Part shown: positions 35,047 through 45,033 of the stretch, piece by piece
Layout: each line of letters starts with the position of its first letter
Position numbering within the stretch: the stretch's first letter is position 1
Assembly (NCBI RefSeq): GCF_016811105.1
Contig: NZ_JAFBGM010000001.1
Location: 1,011,126 to 1,075,125 of the forward strand
Length of the DNA stretch: 64,000 bases
Direction of reading: 5' to 3'
Origin: Aurantibacter crassamenti
GTDB lineage: Bacteria; Bacteroidota; Bacteroidia; Flavobacteriales; Flavobacteriaceae
Made by a program: the position numbers and the translations under genes
Notes under the pieces: model-generated
The model's database searches: none
What the model saw: only the letters and a program-made list of their open reading frames with translations
Told to the model about the DNA's origin: nothing

Positions 35047-35949
35047 ATGAAGAAAGAAGGCTTACTCGATGTTAAAAATGTCGCTCAAGGTTCGTTTCAA
35101 GAAGTATTGATAGATGATGGTTTTTTTGTTTTAAAATTACAAAACGATGAGTCTAGTATTCAAAAGGTTACGCGTGAAATAGACAGCTCATTTATACAGT
35201 TTCACTTTTGTTTAAAAGGTAGTGCTAAGTTCATTTTCAATGATAATAGATACGCCTTAGAGGTTTCTGAAGAGAATTCATTATTGCTTTATAATACCCA
35301 AGTAGATTTGCCCTTAAATTTAGAATTAAATGCAAATTCATGGTTGGTTTCAGTGGTAATGACGATAAGAAAATTTCATTCATTGTTTTCTTCTGAAGCT
35401 GATTATATCCCTTTTTTAAGTGCCGATAATAAAGAGAAGAAATATTATGCGCAAGAAAAAGTTTCACCTGCAATTGCAGTGATTCTAAGTCAGTTGATAA
35501 ATTATAATTTGCATCCTTCAATCAAAACTTTATATATCAAGGGAAAGGTGTATGAACTAATCTCATTGTATTTTAATAAAAGTGATGATGCTGATATTGA
35601 GCAATGTCCGTTTCTTGTAGATGAAGATAATGTTCGTCGCATCCGCCAGGCAAAAGAAATTATGATTTCAAGAATGGCAGAGCCACCAACCTTGGCAGAA
35701 CTTTCTGAAGAAATTGGTCTTAGTCTTAAAAAGCTCAAAGAAGGATTTAAGCAAATTTATGGCGATTCGGTCTATAGCTTTTTGTTTGATTACAAAATGG
35801 AATACGCCCGAAAAATGCTTGAAACAGGGCAGCACAATGTAAATGAGGTAGGGTTGCGCGTTGGTTATAGCACGGCAAGTCATTTTATTTCGGCTTTTAA
35901 AAAGAAATATGGTACAACGCCTAAGAAGTATGTGATGTCTTCGAATTAA
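35047..35949 (+). CDS. AraC-family transcriptional regulator, divergent from hemA
   Basis: A 300-residue regulator. Residues 1-175 look like a cupin-type sensing domain (FIQFHFCLKGSAKFIFNDNR). Residues 190-298 hold the two helix-turn-helices: LAELSEEIGLSLKKLKEGFK and NEVGLRVGYSTASHFISAFK, with the C-terminal KKYGTTPKKY. It resembles PchR-like activators that sense iron-carrier compounds, but the ligand is not determinable here. Its place back to back with the haem operon makes hemA regulation, and autoregulation, the natural proposal. Confidence 0.9.
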   Translation: MKKEGLLDVKNVAQGSFQEVLIDDGFFVLKLQNDESSIQKVTREIDSSFIQFHFCLKGSAKFIFNDNRYALEVSEENSLLLYNTQVDLPLNLELNANSWLVSVVMTIRKFHSLFSSEADYIPFLSADNKEKKYYAQEKVSPAIAVILSQLINYNLHPSIKTLYIKGKVYELISLYFNKSDDADIEQCPFLVDEDNVRRIRQAKEIMISRMAEPPTLAELSEEIGLSLKKLKEGFKQIYGDSVYSFLFDYKMEYARKMLETGQHNVNEVGLRVGYSTASHFISAFKKKYGTTPKKYVMSSN

Positions 35950-35993
35950 CATAATATTGACGTGTTATAGTAGACTTGTTCATTCGGGTAGTA

Positions 35994-36001
35994 TATTTTT
36001 G
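35994..36001 (+). promoter_or_regulatory. -7 box of the ThuA-like gene
   Basis: TATTTTTG, 19 bases before the ATG at 36021. It lies inside the longer frame from TTG 35976, supporting 36021 as the start. Confidence 0.5.
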
Positions 36002-36020
36002 CACACCTGAAATCATATCT

Positions 36021-36824
36021 ATGTTCCCCCTTAAACATTTTTTAGTACTATTTGTAGTGCTTTTTTCTACAATTGGTTGCCAAAAAGACAATGACTTATT
36101 GCTAATTACAGAATCGGTATTAGAGAAAGCTAATATTGGAAAAATCGATTCTTTAGATGTTTCCGTAGCTATAGATTCTATACTAGTATTTCATAAAACT
36201 ACTGGCTTCAGACATTCTTCTATCGAAAAGGGTATTGAAACCATAGAATCAATTGCTTTAGACAATAACTTAGTTATTGAAAACACAGAAGACAATTCAC
36301 TTTTTACAGCCTCTAATCTTAATAAATATGGACTTGTAATTTTCTTAAATACAACAGGGGATGTTTTGAATGATGTACAACAAGAAGTATTTGAAAATTA
36401 TATTCAAGCCGGCGGAAGTTTTATGGGTATACATGCTGCTACTGATACAGAATTTGAATGGCCATGGTACGGTCAATTGGTTGGTGCCTACTTTTTAGAT
36501 CATCCGGAAGTACAGCAAGCTACAATAGCACTAAAAGACCTAACACATGTAGCCACAAACCATTTAAATACTTCATGGATGGTTACTGATGAATGGTATA
36601 ATTTCAAGGATTTCAACTCTAATATTAATGTTTTATTGAATTTAGATGAATCTACCTATTCTGGTGGAAGCAATGGCACAAATCACCCAATCGCATGGTA
36701 TCATGAATTTGATGGTGGACGTTCTTTTTACACAGGTTTAGGCCATGAAGAGGCGGTATATGATTTATCAGAATTTAGAACACACTTGCTAGGAGGGATT
36801 ACCTATTGCCTTGGTCGGGAATAG
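36021..36824 (+). CDS. ThuA-domain lipoprotein
   Basis: Exported ThuA-like protein (glutamine-amidotransferase-like fold), linked to carbohydrate use in many Bacteroidetes. From the ATG at 36021: signal MFPLKHFLVLFVVLFSTIGC with lipidated Cys20. The ThuA domain shows VLVFHKTTGFRHSSIEKGIE, LVIFLNTTGDVLNDVQQEVF, GSFMGIHAATDTEFEWPWYG, HPIAWYHEFDGGRSFYTGLG and the final RTHLLGGITYCL. It has 267 residues. The gene stands alone, converging on the DUF1460 gene five bases away. Confidence 0.9.
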   Translation: MFPLKHFLVLFVVLFSTIGCQKDNDLLLITESVLEKANIGKIDSLDVSVAIDSILVFHKTTGFRHSSIEKGIETIESIALDNNLVIENTEDNSLFTASNLNKYGLVIFLNTTGDVLNDVQQEVFENYIQAGGSFMGIHAATDTEFEWPWYGQLVGAYFLDHPEVQQATIALKDLTHVATNHLNTSWMVTDEWYNFKDFNSNINVLLNLDESTYSGGSNGTNHPIAWYHEFDGGRSFYTGLGHEEAVYDLSEFRTHLLGGITYCLGRE

Positions 36825-36828
36825 ATTT

Positions 36829-37671
36829 TTAAAGCGGTCGTGCCACCAAAATTCCAATATTCTTTTTGATACCTTTTAAATATTCTGCTAGCGGTAATTT
36901 GGAAACTTCAACTTCCATTGAACCCGTAGAGGCGTGTAAAAGATGAATACGACCATCTTTTTCACGGGTAGCGATTCCGGTATGGGTTACGTCGAGACCG
37001 TTTATTGAAGTAGCTAATGCAATAATATCTCCAGTTTGTATCAAATGTTCATTGGCTGCAATTTGATCCTGTGGCACATAACAAAATGTTCTTTTTGCAA
37101 GCTCTTTTTCAGTCGCTAAAATCTTTTCAAAATTGGAATCATCTTTTAAAAATGGGTAGAGCTCACGATGGGTACCCATAAAATTAATGTCTTTTTTTAA
37201 TTCGGTACCGCCAATTTCATTGGTAATGTTTTTAACAAGTCCTTTTGCCTGATTGTTTTCAATCCATTCTGAAAAATAATGTAGTCTAGAGCCGTAACCA
37301 TCGAGTGTGCCATTTTTATACCGTATGGTTTCTAATAGTTTTGTAAATGAATTAAAGTTCGATTTCCCTTCCTTTAAAAGTAAACCAAAAGCCAAAACAT
37401 TTTCAACAAAAGTGGTGCAATCGAGGCCATGCAAATTAATTACTAGCGATTCGGTTTTCCCTATTTCCAATGTTTTTGCCACATAGGGTGTGCCTATAAA
37501 AGTTTTTCCAATTGCTACTATAGTTTTTCCAAAGTCATTTTCTAAAAACCCATCAATTTCGATGGTTTTATTTTCGAAAGCTTCTTTGTCAGCAGGAGAG
37601 CATGTTATTTGTTGGGCGAAACAAATTGCTGAGAAAATAAGGAAGAAGAAAGAAGCTGTAATATTTTTCAT
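36829..37671 (-). CDS. DUF1460 family secreted amidase/peptidase
   Basis: Secreted protein of the NlpC/P60-like DUF1460 family, whose studied members cleave peptidoglycan-derived peptides or amides. Start at the ATG at 37671 (MKNITASFFFLIFSAICFAQ, cleavable signal); the frame from 37686 adds five residues only. The catalytic Cys is in NLHGLDCTTFVENVLAFG and the His in SINGLDVTHTGIATREKDGR, followed by LLHASTGSMEVEVS. About 280 residues. Directly downstream of the TraB-family gene on the same strand (28 bases), so probably co-transcribed. Confidence 0.88.
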   Translation of the reverse strand: MKNITASFFFLIFSAICFAQQITCSPADKEAFENKTIEIDGFLENDFGKTIVAIGKTFIGTPYVAKTLEIGKTESLVINLHGLDCTTFVENVLAFGLLLKEGKSNFNSFTKLLETIRYKNGTLDGYGSRLHYFSEWIENNQAKGLVKNITNEIGGTELKKDINFMGTHRELYPFLKDDSNFEKILATEKELAKRTFCYVPQDQIAANEHLIQTGDIIALATSINGLDVTHTGIATREKDGRIHLLHASTGSMEVEVSKLPLAEYLKGIKKNIGILVARPL

Positions 37672-37698
37672 GGTTTTGAATTGCATAAAAATAATGAA

Positions 37699-40600
37699 TT
37701 AATACCCATGATACCCGTACAATCCATATCCATTCGGACGATAAACTTCTGCTCGGTTTCGGTCTTTCAGCTGAAACTCTTCAATCACAAACCCGACAGA
37801 TTCTTTTACGGTTTCAGTATCTTCAATTCGCATTGCAGAATTTTTATAGAACGGTTTTGTTGATAGCGGTTTTCCTTTCTCAAAAACCACCAAATTCATG
37901 CTAAAATTTTTATCGTATTCCTGATTGTTACGTGTTTTAAAGAAGTATCCTGTGTATGCTTTTCCACGATATGTGAGTGGTTTTTCATCTACAAAAACTA
38001 TAGAATCTTGTTTTTTGTCAAAATAAGCATATTCATAAATACTTGCCTCTGCCATAGCTTGCTCATTTCTATAAGCTTTAGGAAATAGGTTAAGTTTATT
38101 TATTTTTTTCAGTTTGTTGAATAGAAATAAACGGCCATTTATATCTTGTGCTATATCATTTAGCATACCTGCAGGCATTTCTAATTCTTCTTTAGCTAAT
38201 AGTGCTAAGAAGGTTGTTTTAATGCGTAGATTCTGCACTAAAAGCAAGCGGTTGTAGAATTGCGTCATATCCTTTTCGTCAATAAAAGGGAAGAGCAATA
38301 CAGCATAATCTTCTAAAATCGTATTTGGCACATTTCTAGATTCTGCATAAGAAACACTAGTGTTTCCAAAGTTGTTGGTTTTACCCAATTGACGTTTCAA
38401 TTGTATTTTGGCGTCGTTTAAAATTTGTTTGCGAAACTTTTTATAGCTCTTAGGTTTAATAATTTCCTTTTCTACTAATCGTGCTAAAAGTGAGAAGATC
38501 GGAGACTTGTATTCTTCAATAGTGCTGTAATCTAATAATTCAGGATATAACTTTTTGGCCATAGGTAGGCTATCCATATATGGCCTAAATATTTGGGTTA
38601 TTTCATGTCTGTTGTTTGTTAATGGTAAATCTTGCGATAATAAAGCCAGTAAAACCTTAACAGAATTGGCATCGGCATTTTTAGTGACCGATTTTAATAT
38701 TTTGGTTTGTGCATCAGCGTTATTATATGATTTGGCGTAGAATTTTTTAAAGAAATCAATTCCTTCAGGGTCGTTTAGTTTTCCAAGTTTTTGAATAAGA
38801 AAAGATTGTATGTGTTTTATGTCGTCTTTAAATTTAAAATTCTCGATATAATATTTTAAAGAGTCAACATCTTTGTTTTTAAATGAAATTAAATCATAAG
38901 CTTCAAAAATTATACTATCGTTTTCACGTAATGCTTTAAAGAATGTTTCGGTCTTATCTGCAAAAATAGACTTACCAATTAATGTGTCAATTGGCTTGAA
39001 ATTGTCAAAAAATTCAGAAACAAATTTACTTGGTTTTTGAAGTGTATCTACCTGTGCTTTAAGCTCATATGCGAGTCCGTTTTTTATTATATTTTTAATC
39101 AATATACCCCTTGAACTTGCTGTGTCTATTAATGTTAATTGCAGTTCATGATAGCCGTCAGCATAAGTCGTATCTTTTTCTTTATAGATGTTGAACTTAT
39201 TATAGGTATGTACTTTTTTTCGAATCGACCAAAGTGAATCTATTGAGGGTAGCATCATTAAATCATGAGCCTTATTTAATTCAACCGTTATAGCTTCATT
39301 ATTCTTATTTTGATAGATTGATTTTTTATTGAAAGATTCGTAGTGCTTTGGCTTCTCAATGCCAGTGTAATAGTTGTTCGAATTCTCTACAAACTTTGGT
39401 GGCTTTACATTTGATACTGTACTAAAAAGCATTGCAGTATCTTGAACGGTTTGAAATTCATCAAGATAAATGGGTTCTTTAATTTTTAGTGAATTGAAGT
39501 AAGGTTCAACTTCCTTTTCATTTTGGGATACTAGACCCATGAGATAATAATCACCACGATTAAATGTTGTTTTTAAATAGATGTTTATTTGTTCAACTGA
39601 ATCAATGGCTGCTTTTGAAGTAAGCGAATTTTCATGAATTTCATTATACTTGGGTTTCAGTTTTAAATCTTGATAAAAACGTTTTTGAATTTGTTTTAAT
39701 TCAAATGAATCTTCTTCAATAAAATTGAAATCGTTTAGTGTAGTTTTTCGAAGAAAATAGTACGATTTTGAAATTGAATCATAACCTTCAATAAAACGGT
39801 CGCCGTTTCTTAAGCGGTTTTTAAAATTATATAATGAAGGTAGTGTGACTTCAAAATCTTTGAATGCAGATGCTACTGTGCTTTGTTTTTTATTGGGTTT
39901 TCTAAATTTTATGCTGTTAAAAATGGTATCTGAATGTTGCAATACAAAATCACCATCTCCACCCATTTTAAAGATAATAATCTCAAGTGGAGTCATAAAG
40001 ATTTGATAACGCTGGTGGTCTCCATTTTTTAATTTATTCTTAATGTCAAGACCTTCAAATCCATTTTTTTTAATTCGAGTTTTGTTCTCTATTTTCCCTG
40101 GAATACTCTCAAATAATAATTTATCTATTGCATCAAGTGAAAAAACATCGTCTTGTTTCAGATATTTAAAGGTTGGAATTCTATTTACCATCACAAAGCT
40201 TCCGTTGGCTAGGTCAGGTGAAATATAGGTGGTGCTCGAATATTCAGCAACCGGGTATAGTTTGTTAGGTAAGTCTATTGTGAAAAAATCATCATCAGGG
40301 CCAGTTGGTTTGTATCCATTTTGTTTGATTTTCGTCTCAAACATCTCTTTTAAGCGTTTTCCTTTTTGAGTGGCTTTAGAGGTTAAAGGCTTTACAGTGT
40401 AACCCATTTTTTGTAGCATAGAAATTACACCACTTTCGCCAGGTAGGTGTGCGGCACCAATACCAGTAAATACTTTAGAAATACGCATTACCGAATCAAG
40501 CCGGTTGGCCATATTTCTATTTCTTGTATACAGCATGTTTTTTAAATAATGCTTGGTGTACATCGCATTGTCAATAGAATCAAGTAAGTTGATATTTCTA

Positions 40601-41235
40601 TTTCTATACGCGTCTTGTAACAGGCTCATCGGGTCCTGTTCTTGCATTTTTTTCTGCAGCCACTCGTCAGGCTTTTGCTTCATGGCATTGAGACTAGCTC
40701 TGCCAACTAGAGCTGCTGATTCTTCAAGGTCTTCTAAGGCAACTACAGGTTTGTCAAATTTTTTACCAGCTTGATAAATGAACATATCAAGATACGTTTC
40801 TTCTTCAAAATTTTGAGAATTCTCATTTGTTCGGTACAGAATGTTGTTAACTCGTCGATCTTCAAATGACAGGTACGCCCCTATTTCTTCTTTCTTCGGA
40901 TTTTTTATTACAAACGGATAGGTGTAAAATCCGCTAGAGTTAAAGCCAACACCCATTCCACCATAATTATCAGATTTTTCTAGCCATGTGTCTGGGTCAG
41001 ATTCAAGAGCCACCACCTCACTTTTGTTTAAGGCTTCATAAAAAACATCATCCAATCTAAAGGCAATACGTTTGCTTACATGCATTGTGCCGTACAGATA
41101 TGAAGATTGCGTTAACCCATTACCAGAAATTTCCCAAAGAAGACTATTGGCTGAATTGTAACCATTAGAGTCATTTGATTGTGCCGAAAGTCCGGCCACA
41201 AATAACAACAGTACTAGTGTAATCTTCTTTTGCAT
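37699..41235 (-). CDS. Large TraB/GumN-family secreted protein
   Basis: A 1178-residue exported protein (signal MQKKITLVLLLFVAGLSAQ). Residues 25-300 are a TraB/GumN domain with both conserved His motifs: LYGTMHVS (His52) and GIGAAHLPGESGV (His263), which in TraB/TIKI-type proteins mark a metalloprotease-like site. The remaining ~880 residues match nothing I know: a mixed domain to about 640, then a helical, repeat-like stretch (FKALRENDSIIFEAYDLISF, VLLALLSQDLPLTNNRHEI) and a short C-terminal domain ending GYGLYGYHGY. Ordinary TraB proteins are near 300 residues, so this is a much enlarged version. Confidence 0.85.
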   Translation of the reverse strand: MQKKITLVLLLFVAGLSAQSNDSNGYNSANSLLWEISGNGLTQSSYLYGTMHVSKRIAFRLDDVFYEALNKSEVVALESDPDTWLEKSDNYGGMGVGFNSSGFYTYPFVIKNPKKEEIGAYLSFEDRRVNNILYRTNENSQNFEEETYLDMFIYQAGKKFDKPVVALEDLEESAALVGRASLNAMKQKPDEWLQKKMQEQDPMSLLQDAYRNRNINLLDSIDNAMYTKHYLKNMLYTRNRNMANRLDSVMRISKVFTGIGAAHLPGESGVISMLQKMGYTVKPLTSKATQKGKRLKEMFETKIKQNGYKPTGPDDDFFTIDLPNKLYPVAEYSSTTYISPDLANGSFVMVNRIPTFKYLKQDDVFSLDAIDKLLFESIPGKIENKTRIKKNGFEGLDIKNKLKNGDHQRYQIFMTPLEIIIFKMGGDGDFVLQHSDTIFNSIKFRKPNKKQSTVASAFKDFEVTLPSLYNFKNRLRNGDRFIEGYDSISKSYYFLRKTTLNDFNFIEEDSFELKQIQKRFYQDLKLKPKYNEIHENSLTSKAAIDSVEQINIYLKTTFNRGDYYLMGLVSQNEKEVEPYFNSLKIKEPIYLDEFQTVQDTAMLFSTVSNVKPPKFVENSNNYYTGIEKPKHYESFNKKSIYQNKNNEAITVELNKAHDLMMLPSIDSLWSIRKKVHTYNKFNIYKEKDTTYADGYHELQLTLIDTASSRGILIKNIIKNGLAYELKAQVDTLQKPSKFVSEFFDNFKPIDTLIGKSIFADKTETFFKALRENDSIIFEAYDLISFKNKDVDSLKYYIENFKFKDDIKHIQSFLIQKLGKLNDPEGIDFFKKFYAKSYNNADAQTKILKSVTKNADANSVKVLLALLSQDLPLTNNRHEITQIFRPYMDSLPMAKKLYPELLDYSTIEEYKSPIFSLLARLVEKEIIKPKSYKKFRKQILNDAKIQLKRQLGKTNNFGNTSVSYAESRNVPNTILEDYAVLLFPFIDEKDMTQFYNRLLLVQNLRIKTTFLALLAKEELEMPAGMLNDIAQDINGRLFLFNKLKKINKLNLFPKAYRNEQAMAEASIYEYAYFDKKQDSIVFVDEKPLTYRGKAYTGYFFKTRNNQEYDKNFSMNLVVFEKGKPLSTKPFYKNSAMRIEDTETVKESVGFVIEEFQLKDRNRAEVYRPNGYGLYGYHGY

Positions 41236-41420
41236 ATAGATTTTCCCGAGGTAAAAAGACGGTTTTGTTGCTTATTACAACAGATAGTTAATTAATAAAC
41301 GATGGTCAAATAAATCTATTATAACCATTTCTTATTATGCTATCAATAATGCTTCGAATTATTTTAACGGAATTTGGCTACAAGTAGTATTTTTACACCC
41401 GTAAAAGAAGCGATATAATT

Positions 41421-42452
41421 GTGAAAGGCGTACTACTTGTAAATTTAGGATCTCCCGAGAGTCCAACAGCGAAAGATGTAAAACCCTATTTAGATGAATT
41501 TCTAATGGATGAAAGGGTGATTGATGTACCAAATTGGCTTAGAAATATTATCGTTCGCGGTATAATTTTAAGAACACGACCCAAAAAATCAGCGGCAGCC
41601 TATGCTAAAATTTGGTGGAAAGAAGGTTCGCCCTTAGTTGTAATTTCTGAACGATTTACAGAAAAAGTTCAAAAGCAAACGACAATGCCAGTAGCATTGG
41701 GTATGCGATATGGAACTATGACCATACAAAAAGCCTTACAAGAACTCCAAAATAAAGGCGTTGATGAGGTTTTGTTGGTGCCTTTATATCCACATTATGC
41801 AATGTCTAGTTTTGAAACAGTGGTTGTTAAAACCATGGAGGTGCAACAAGCACATTTTCCAGAAATGAACTTGACGACCTTGCCCGCTTTTTACAAGAAT
41901 GAAGGTTTTATTAAAGTGCTTTCAGAGCGCATTAAAGAAGGCTTAGAAGGTTTTGATTATGATCACGTATTGTTTTCTTATCATGGCATTCCTGAAAGAC
42001 ATATTCGCAAAAGTGATCCAACACGTTTTCATTGCAAAATTGACGGCAGTTGCTGCAATACAAATTCTGTTGCGCATAATACATGTTACCGTCATCAATG
42101 CTTTGAAACTACAAAAAAGGTACAAGCCTATTTAGGTTTGCCTGATGATAAAATTAGTAATTCTTTTCAATCACGATTGCCTAACGACCCATGGTTAAAG
42201 CCATACACTGACTTTGAATTTGTGCGTTTAGCTGAAGAAGGAAAGAAAAATTTAGCAGTAATTACTCCCGCTTTTGTTTCAGATTGTTTAGAAACATTAG
42301 AAGAAATAGCTATGGAAGGTAAAGAGCAATTTCAAGAAGCCGGTGGTGGTCAATATAGACATATTGCATGTTTGAATGACGGTGATGCATGGGTTGAGGT
42401 TATGGCTAAGTGGGTGAATGATTGGGAAAAAGAAGGTGTTTTGCCAGTTTAG
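41421..42452 (+). CDS. hemH: Ferrochelatase
   Basis: Inserts Fe2+ into protoporphyrin IX, the last step of protohaem synthesis. Metal-binding His188 is in VLFSYHGIPERHI and the conserved acidic partner in SDCLETLEEIAMEG. The N-terminal GVLLVNLGSPESP is typical. The start is GTG at 41421; no ATG fits. It has 343 residues. Four Cys lie in SCCNTNSVAHNTCYRHQC, suggestive of a cluster- or zinc-binding insert. It is away from the main hem locus, followed by a MATE transporter. Confidence 0.96.
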   Translation: MKGVLLVNLGSPESPTAKDVKPYLDEFLMDERVIDVPNWLRNIIVRGIILRTRPKKSAAAYAKIWWKEGSPLVVISERFTEKVQKQTTMPVALGMRYGTMTIQKALQELQNKGVDEVLLVPLYPHYAMSSFETVVVKTMEVQQAHFPEMNLTTLPAFYKNEGFIKVLSERIKEGLEGFDYDHVLFSYHGIPERHIRKSDPTRFHCKIDGSCCNTNSVAHNTCYRHQCFETTKKVQAYLGLPDDKISNSFQSRLPNDPWLKPYTDFEFVRLAEEGKKNLAVITPAFVSDCLETLEEIAMEGKEQFQEAGGGQYRHIACLNDGDAWVEVMAKWVNDWEKEGVLPV

Positions 42453-42517
42453 TTTTCTAGCCAAAACCAGTTTTCAATTTCAAATAGTAACGAGTTAGCC
42501 GTAAAAGTCGAACTTAA

Positions 42518-43894
42518 ATGTCAAATACAACTTCAGACGAATTAGGTTCACAGCCAATCAGCAAATTACTAATACGACAATCAATACCAGCAGCTATTGG
42601 TATCCTTGTAATGTCGTTGAACATTCTTGTAGATTCAATTTTTGTTGGAAATTGGATTGGCCCAATTGCAATTGCGGCGATTAACGTAGTTTTACCTGTA
42701 TCCTTTTTTATTGCTGCATTAGGTATGGCAATTGGTGTTGGTGGCTCTAGTATAATTTCACGCGCTTTAGGGGCTAATGACACTAAAAAGGCCTTATTAA
42801 CCTTTGGTAATCAAATTACATTGACCATTTTGGTTACTGTAGTAATGGTCAGTTTAGGTCTCTATTTTGTTGACACTCTTATTCCTGCATTTGGAGGGAA
42901 AGGCGAAATATTTGACCTCGCTAAGGTTTATTACAAGATTGTATTATATGGTGTTCCCTTATTGGCATTGACCATGATGGGTAATACAGTAATCAGGGCT
43001 GAAGGAAAACCAAAGTTTGCCATGATTGCGATGATTATTCCATCCATAGGAAACATACTAATGGATTTTCTGTTCATAAATGTTTTTGATTGGGGCATGG
43101 CAGGTGCAGCTTGGGCAACTACAGGGGCTTATTTGTGTTCATTTTGCTATATATTTTATTTCTTTCTATCGAAAAACTCTGAACTCAAAATTGATTTTTC
43201 GCACTTTAAGCTCAGTGGTGTTATTTTAAAAGAAATTAGTGCATTAGGTGTTGTTACCCTTGCCAGACAGGCTGCAGTAAGTGTTGTTTACTTAATATTA
43301 AATAATATACTGTTTGGTTTGGGCGGTGAAGCAATGGTAACCGTATATGCAATAATTGGCAGAATGCTAATGTTCGCATTGTTTCCGGTTTTCGGAATTA
43401 CACAGGGTTTTTTGCCTATTGCAGGTTTTAATTATGGAGCTAATAAATATGACCGAGTCAAAGAAAGTATTTATACGTCAATAAAGTATGCATCAATTTT
43501 AGGAACTATAGTTTTTATAGGTTTATTTATTTTTCCCGTAGAAATAGCAGCGCTTTTTTTGAGTACTAAAGAAGGTCTACCTGCGGTTGAATTGGAAATT
43601 AACGCCTATGTTTTTGAACATATGCCAAGTGCAATGCGTTTAGTTTTCGCTGCTACACCTATAATTGCTATTCAATTAATTGGTGCCGCCTATTTTCAAG
43701 CAATCGGAAAAGCCAAACCTGCGTTATTTCTCACTTTAACAAGACAGGGAATCTTTTTTATACCATTAATCTTGACCTTGCCTAATATTTATGGCGAAAT
43801 CGGAATATGGATTTCTTTCCCGCTTTCAGATGTATTATCTACCATTGTTACAGGTTTTTACTTGAAGCGTGAAATTGATAAGACGTTGGTATGA
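42518..43894 (+). CDS. MATE-family multidrug/metabolite exporter
   Basis: Inner-membrane transporter with about 12 helices (458 residues) of the MATE/NorM type. Typical blocks are SIPAAIGILVMSLNILVDSI, GVGGSSIISRALGANDTKKA near helix 2-3, VYAIIGRMLMFALFPVFG and GITQGFLPIAGFNYGA in the second half. It expels organic cations or drugs using an ion gradient; the substrate is unknown. It lies 65 bases after hemH on the same strand and may share its transcript; export of a porphyrin is possible but only a guess. Confidence 0.93.
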   Translation: MSNTTSDELGSQPISKLLIRQSIPAAIGILVMSLNILVDSIFVGNWIGPIAIAAINVVLPVSFFIAALGMAIGVGGSSIISRALGANDTKKALLTFGNQITLTILVTVVMVSLGLYFVDTLIPAFGGKGEIFDLAKVYYKIVLYGVPLLALTMMGNTVIRAEGKPKFAMIAMIIPSIGNILMDFLFINVFDWGMAGAAWATTGAYLCSFCYIFYFFLSKNSELKIDFSHFKLSGVILKEISALGVVTLARQAAVSVVYLILNNILFGLGGEAMVTVYAIIGRMLMFALFPVFGITQGFLPIAGFNYGANKYDRVKESIYTSIKYASILGTIVFIGLFIFPVEIAALFLSTKEGLPAVELEINAYVFEHMPSAMRLVFAATPIIAIQLIGAAYFQAIGKAKPALFLTLTRQGIFFIPLILTLPNIYGEIGIWISFPLSDVLSTIVTGFYLKREIDKTLV

Positions 43895-43912
43895 CGTGCT
43901 TTTCAGTTGTTT

Positions 43913-43944
43913 ATAATGCATAAGTTAATGTTGTGATGCATTAT
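43913..43944. repeat. 8-bp inverted repeat between convergent genes
   Basis: ATAATGCA (43913-43920) and TGCATTAT (43937-43944) with a 16-base loop, between the MATE and aldo/keto reductase stops. There is no clear U-run, so it is a weak terminator at best. Confidence 0.35.
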
Positions 43945-44024
43945 TGTCACGTAATAGTGCAGATGTGAAAATAAGTATGAAACAAAATTTAAGATTTTTT
44001 AATTATTGTCAAATTAATTTACGG

Positions 44025-44948
44025 TTACAAATTTTTAAGATAATTCGCCATTTTTTCTCTTGCTGAATTGTTGGGTAAAGCTCCATAACCCGCACCCATA
44101 TTGTCTATTAGATGTTTTAGGTTTGAGGTGCCCGGAATAACACAAGTAACATCTTCATTTGATAAAATAAATTTAAGGAAGTATTGGCCCCAACTAGAGA
44201 TTGCATATTCTGAAGCCCAACTTGGTAATGGTTTTCCTTTAATTTTTGAAAACAAATTACCGCTATCATAAGGCTGATTGATTATGACTGCGGTGCCATT
44301 TTTTTTACATGTATCAAACAGTGATTTCTCGGCATTTCTAGAATTTATGGAGTAATTGAATTGGACAAAATCAGGCTTATCAGATTTTATAATACGCTCT
44401 AAAGTTGGGTGTGCTGAATCTACATAATGTGTTAAGCCCCAATAGCGAATTTTTCCTTCATCTTTCCAAGCACGTAATGTATTTACATGGGTTTTCCAAT
44501 CTACTAGGTTATGTATCTGCATCAAGTCCATTTTCTGACGCTGCATTTTTCTCATGGATGAATTCATTTGGTCAATGCCAGATTGTTTGCCTGATGTCCA
44601 AACCTTTGTAGCATAAAATAATTGGTTTTGACTATCGAGTTGACTTGAAGTTTTGCCAACTACGGTTTCAGAACTACCGTACATCGGCGAAGAATCTATG
44701 ACAGTGCCACCCAAGTTGTACATTTCAGCCAATACTAGTTTTCTTATTTCTAACTCATCAATCGAATTTCCAATATCAAATGTGAGCCAAGTGCCTAAAC
44801 CAACCATGGGTATTTTTTCCCCAGAACTTGGAATACTTCGTTGTTGCATTTTCTCTTGTGGTGAAAATGAGAGTAATGTGGGTGCAGCAATTAAACCTAA
44901 TCCTGCTAGTCCGTATAGTTGTATTATTTCTCTTCGTGAAAAGTTCAT
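44025..44948 (-). CDS. Exported aldo/keto reductase
   Basis: NADPH-dependent carbonyl reductase fold with a Tat-like signal, MNFSRREIIQLYGLAGLGLI. The catalytic tetrad is complete: Asp85 and Tyr90 (VIDSSPMYGSSE), Lys115 (FYATKVW) and His146 (LMQIHNLVDW). The late CVIPGTSNLKHLIDNM matches the cofactor-binding end. It has 307 residues. Tat export of a folded cofactor enzyme parallels the Gfo/Idh protein at 4612-6069. Substrate unknown. Confidence 0.9.
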   Translation of the reverse strand: MNFSRREIIQLYGLAGLGLIAAPTLLSFSPQEKMQQRSIPSSGEKIPMVGLGTWLTFDIGNSIDELEIRKLVLAEMYNLGGTVIDSSPMYGSSETVVGKTSSQLDSQNQLFYATKVWTSGKQSGIDQMNSSMRKMQRQKMDLMQIHNLVDWKTHVNTLRAWKDEGKIRYWGLTHYVDSAHPTLERIIKSDKPDFVQFNYSINSRNAEKSLFDTCKKNGTAVIINQPYDSGNLFSKIKGKPLPSWASEYAISSWGQYFLKFILSNEDVTCVIPGTSNLKHLIDNMGAGYGALPNNSAREKMANYLKNL

Positions 44949-45007
44949 AATGTAATGGTTTGTATTTCAGTCCCTTAAAATAATCAGATTTTTGAAAAAA
45001 CGTATCG

Positions 45008-45015
45008 TATTTTTG
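45008..45015 (+). promoter_or_regulatory. -7 box of the thioredoxin-like gene
   Basis: TATTTTTG, 18 bases before the ATG at 45034. The nearest TTG (44992) is only 13 bases upstream, shorter than usual. Confidence 0.45.
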
Positions 45016-45033
45016 TGCTAATTATAAAAGTTA

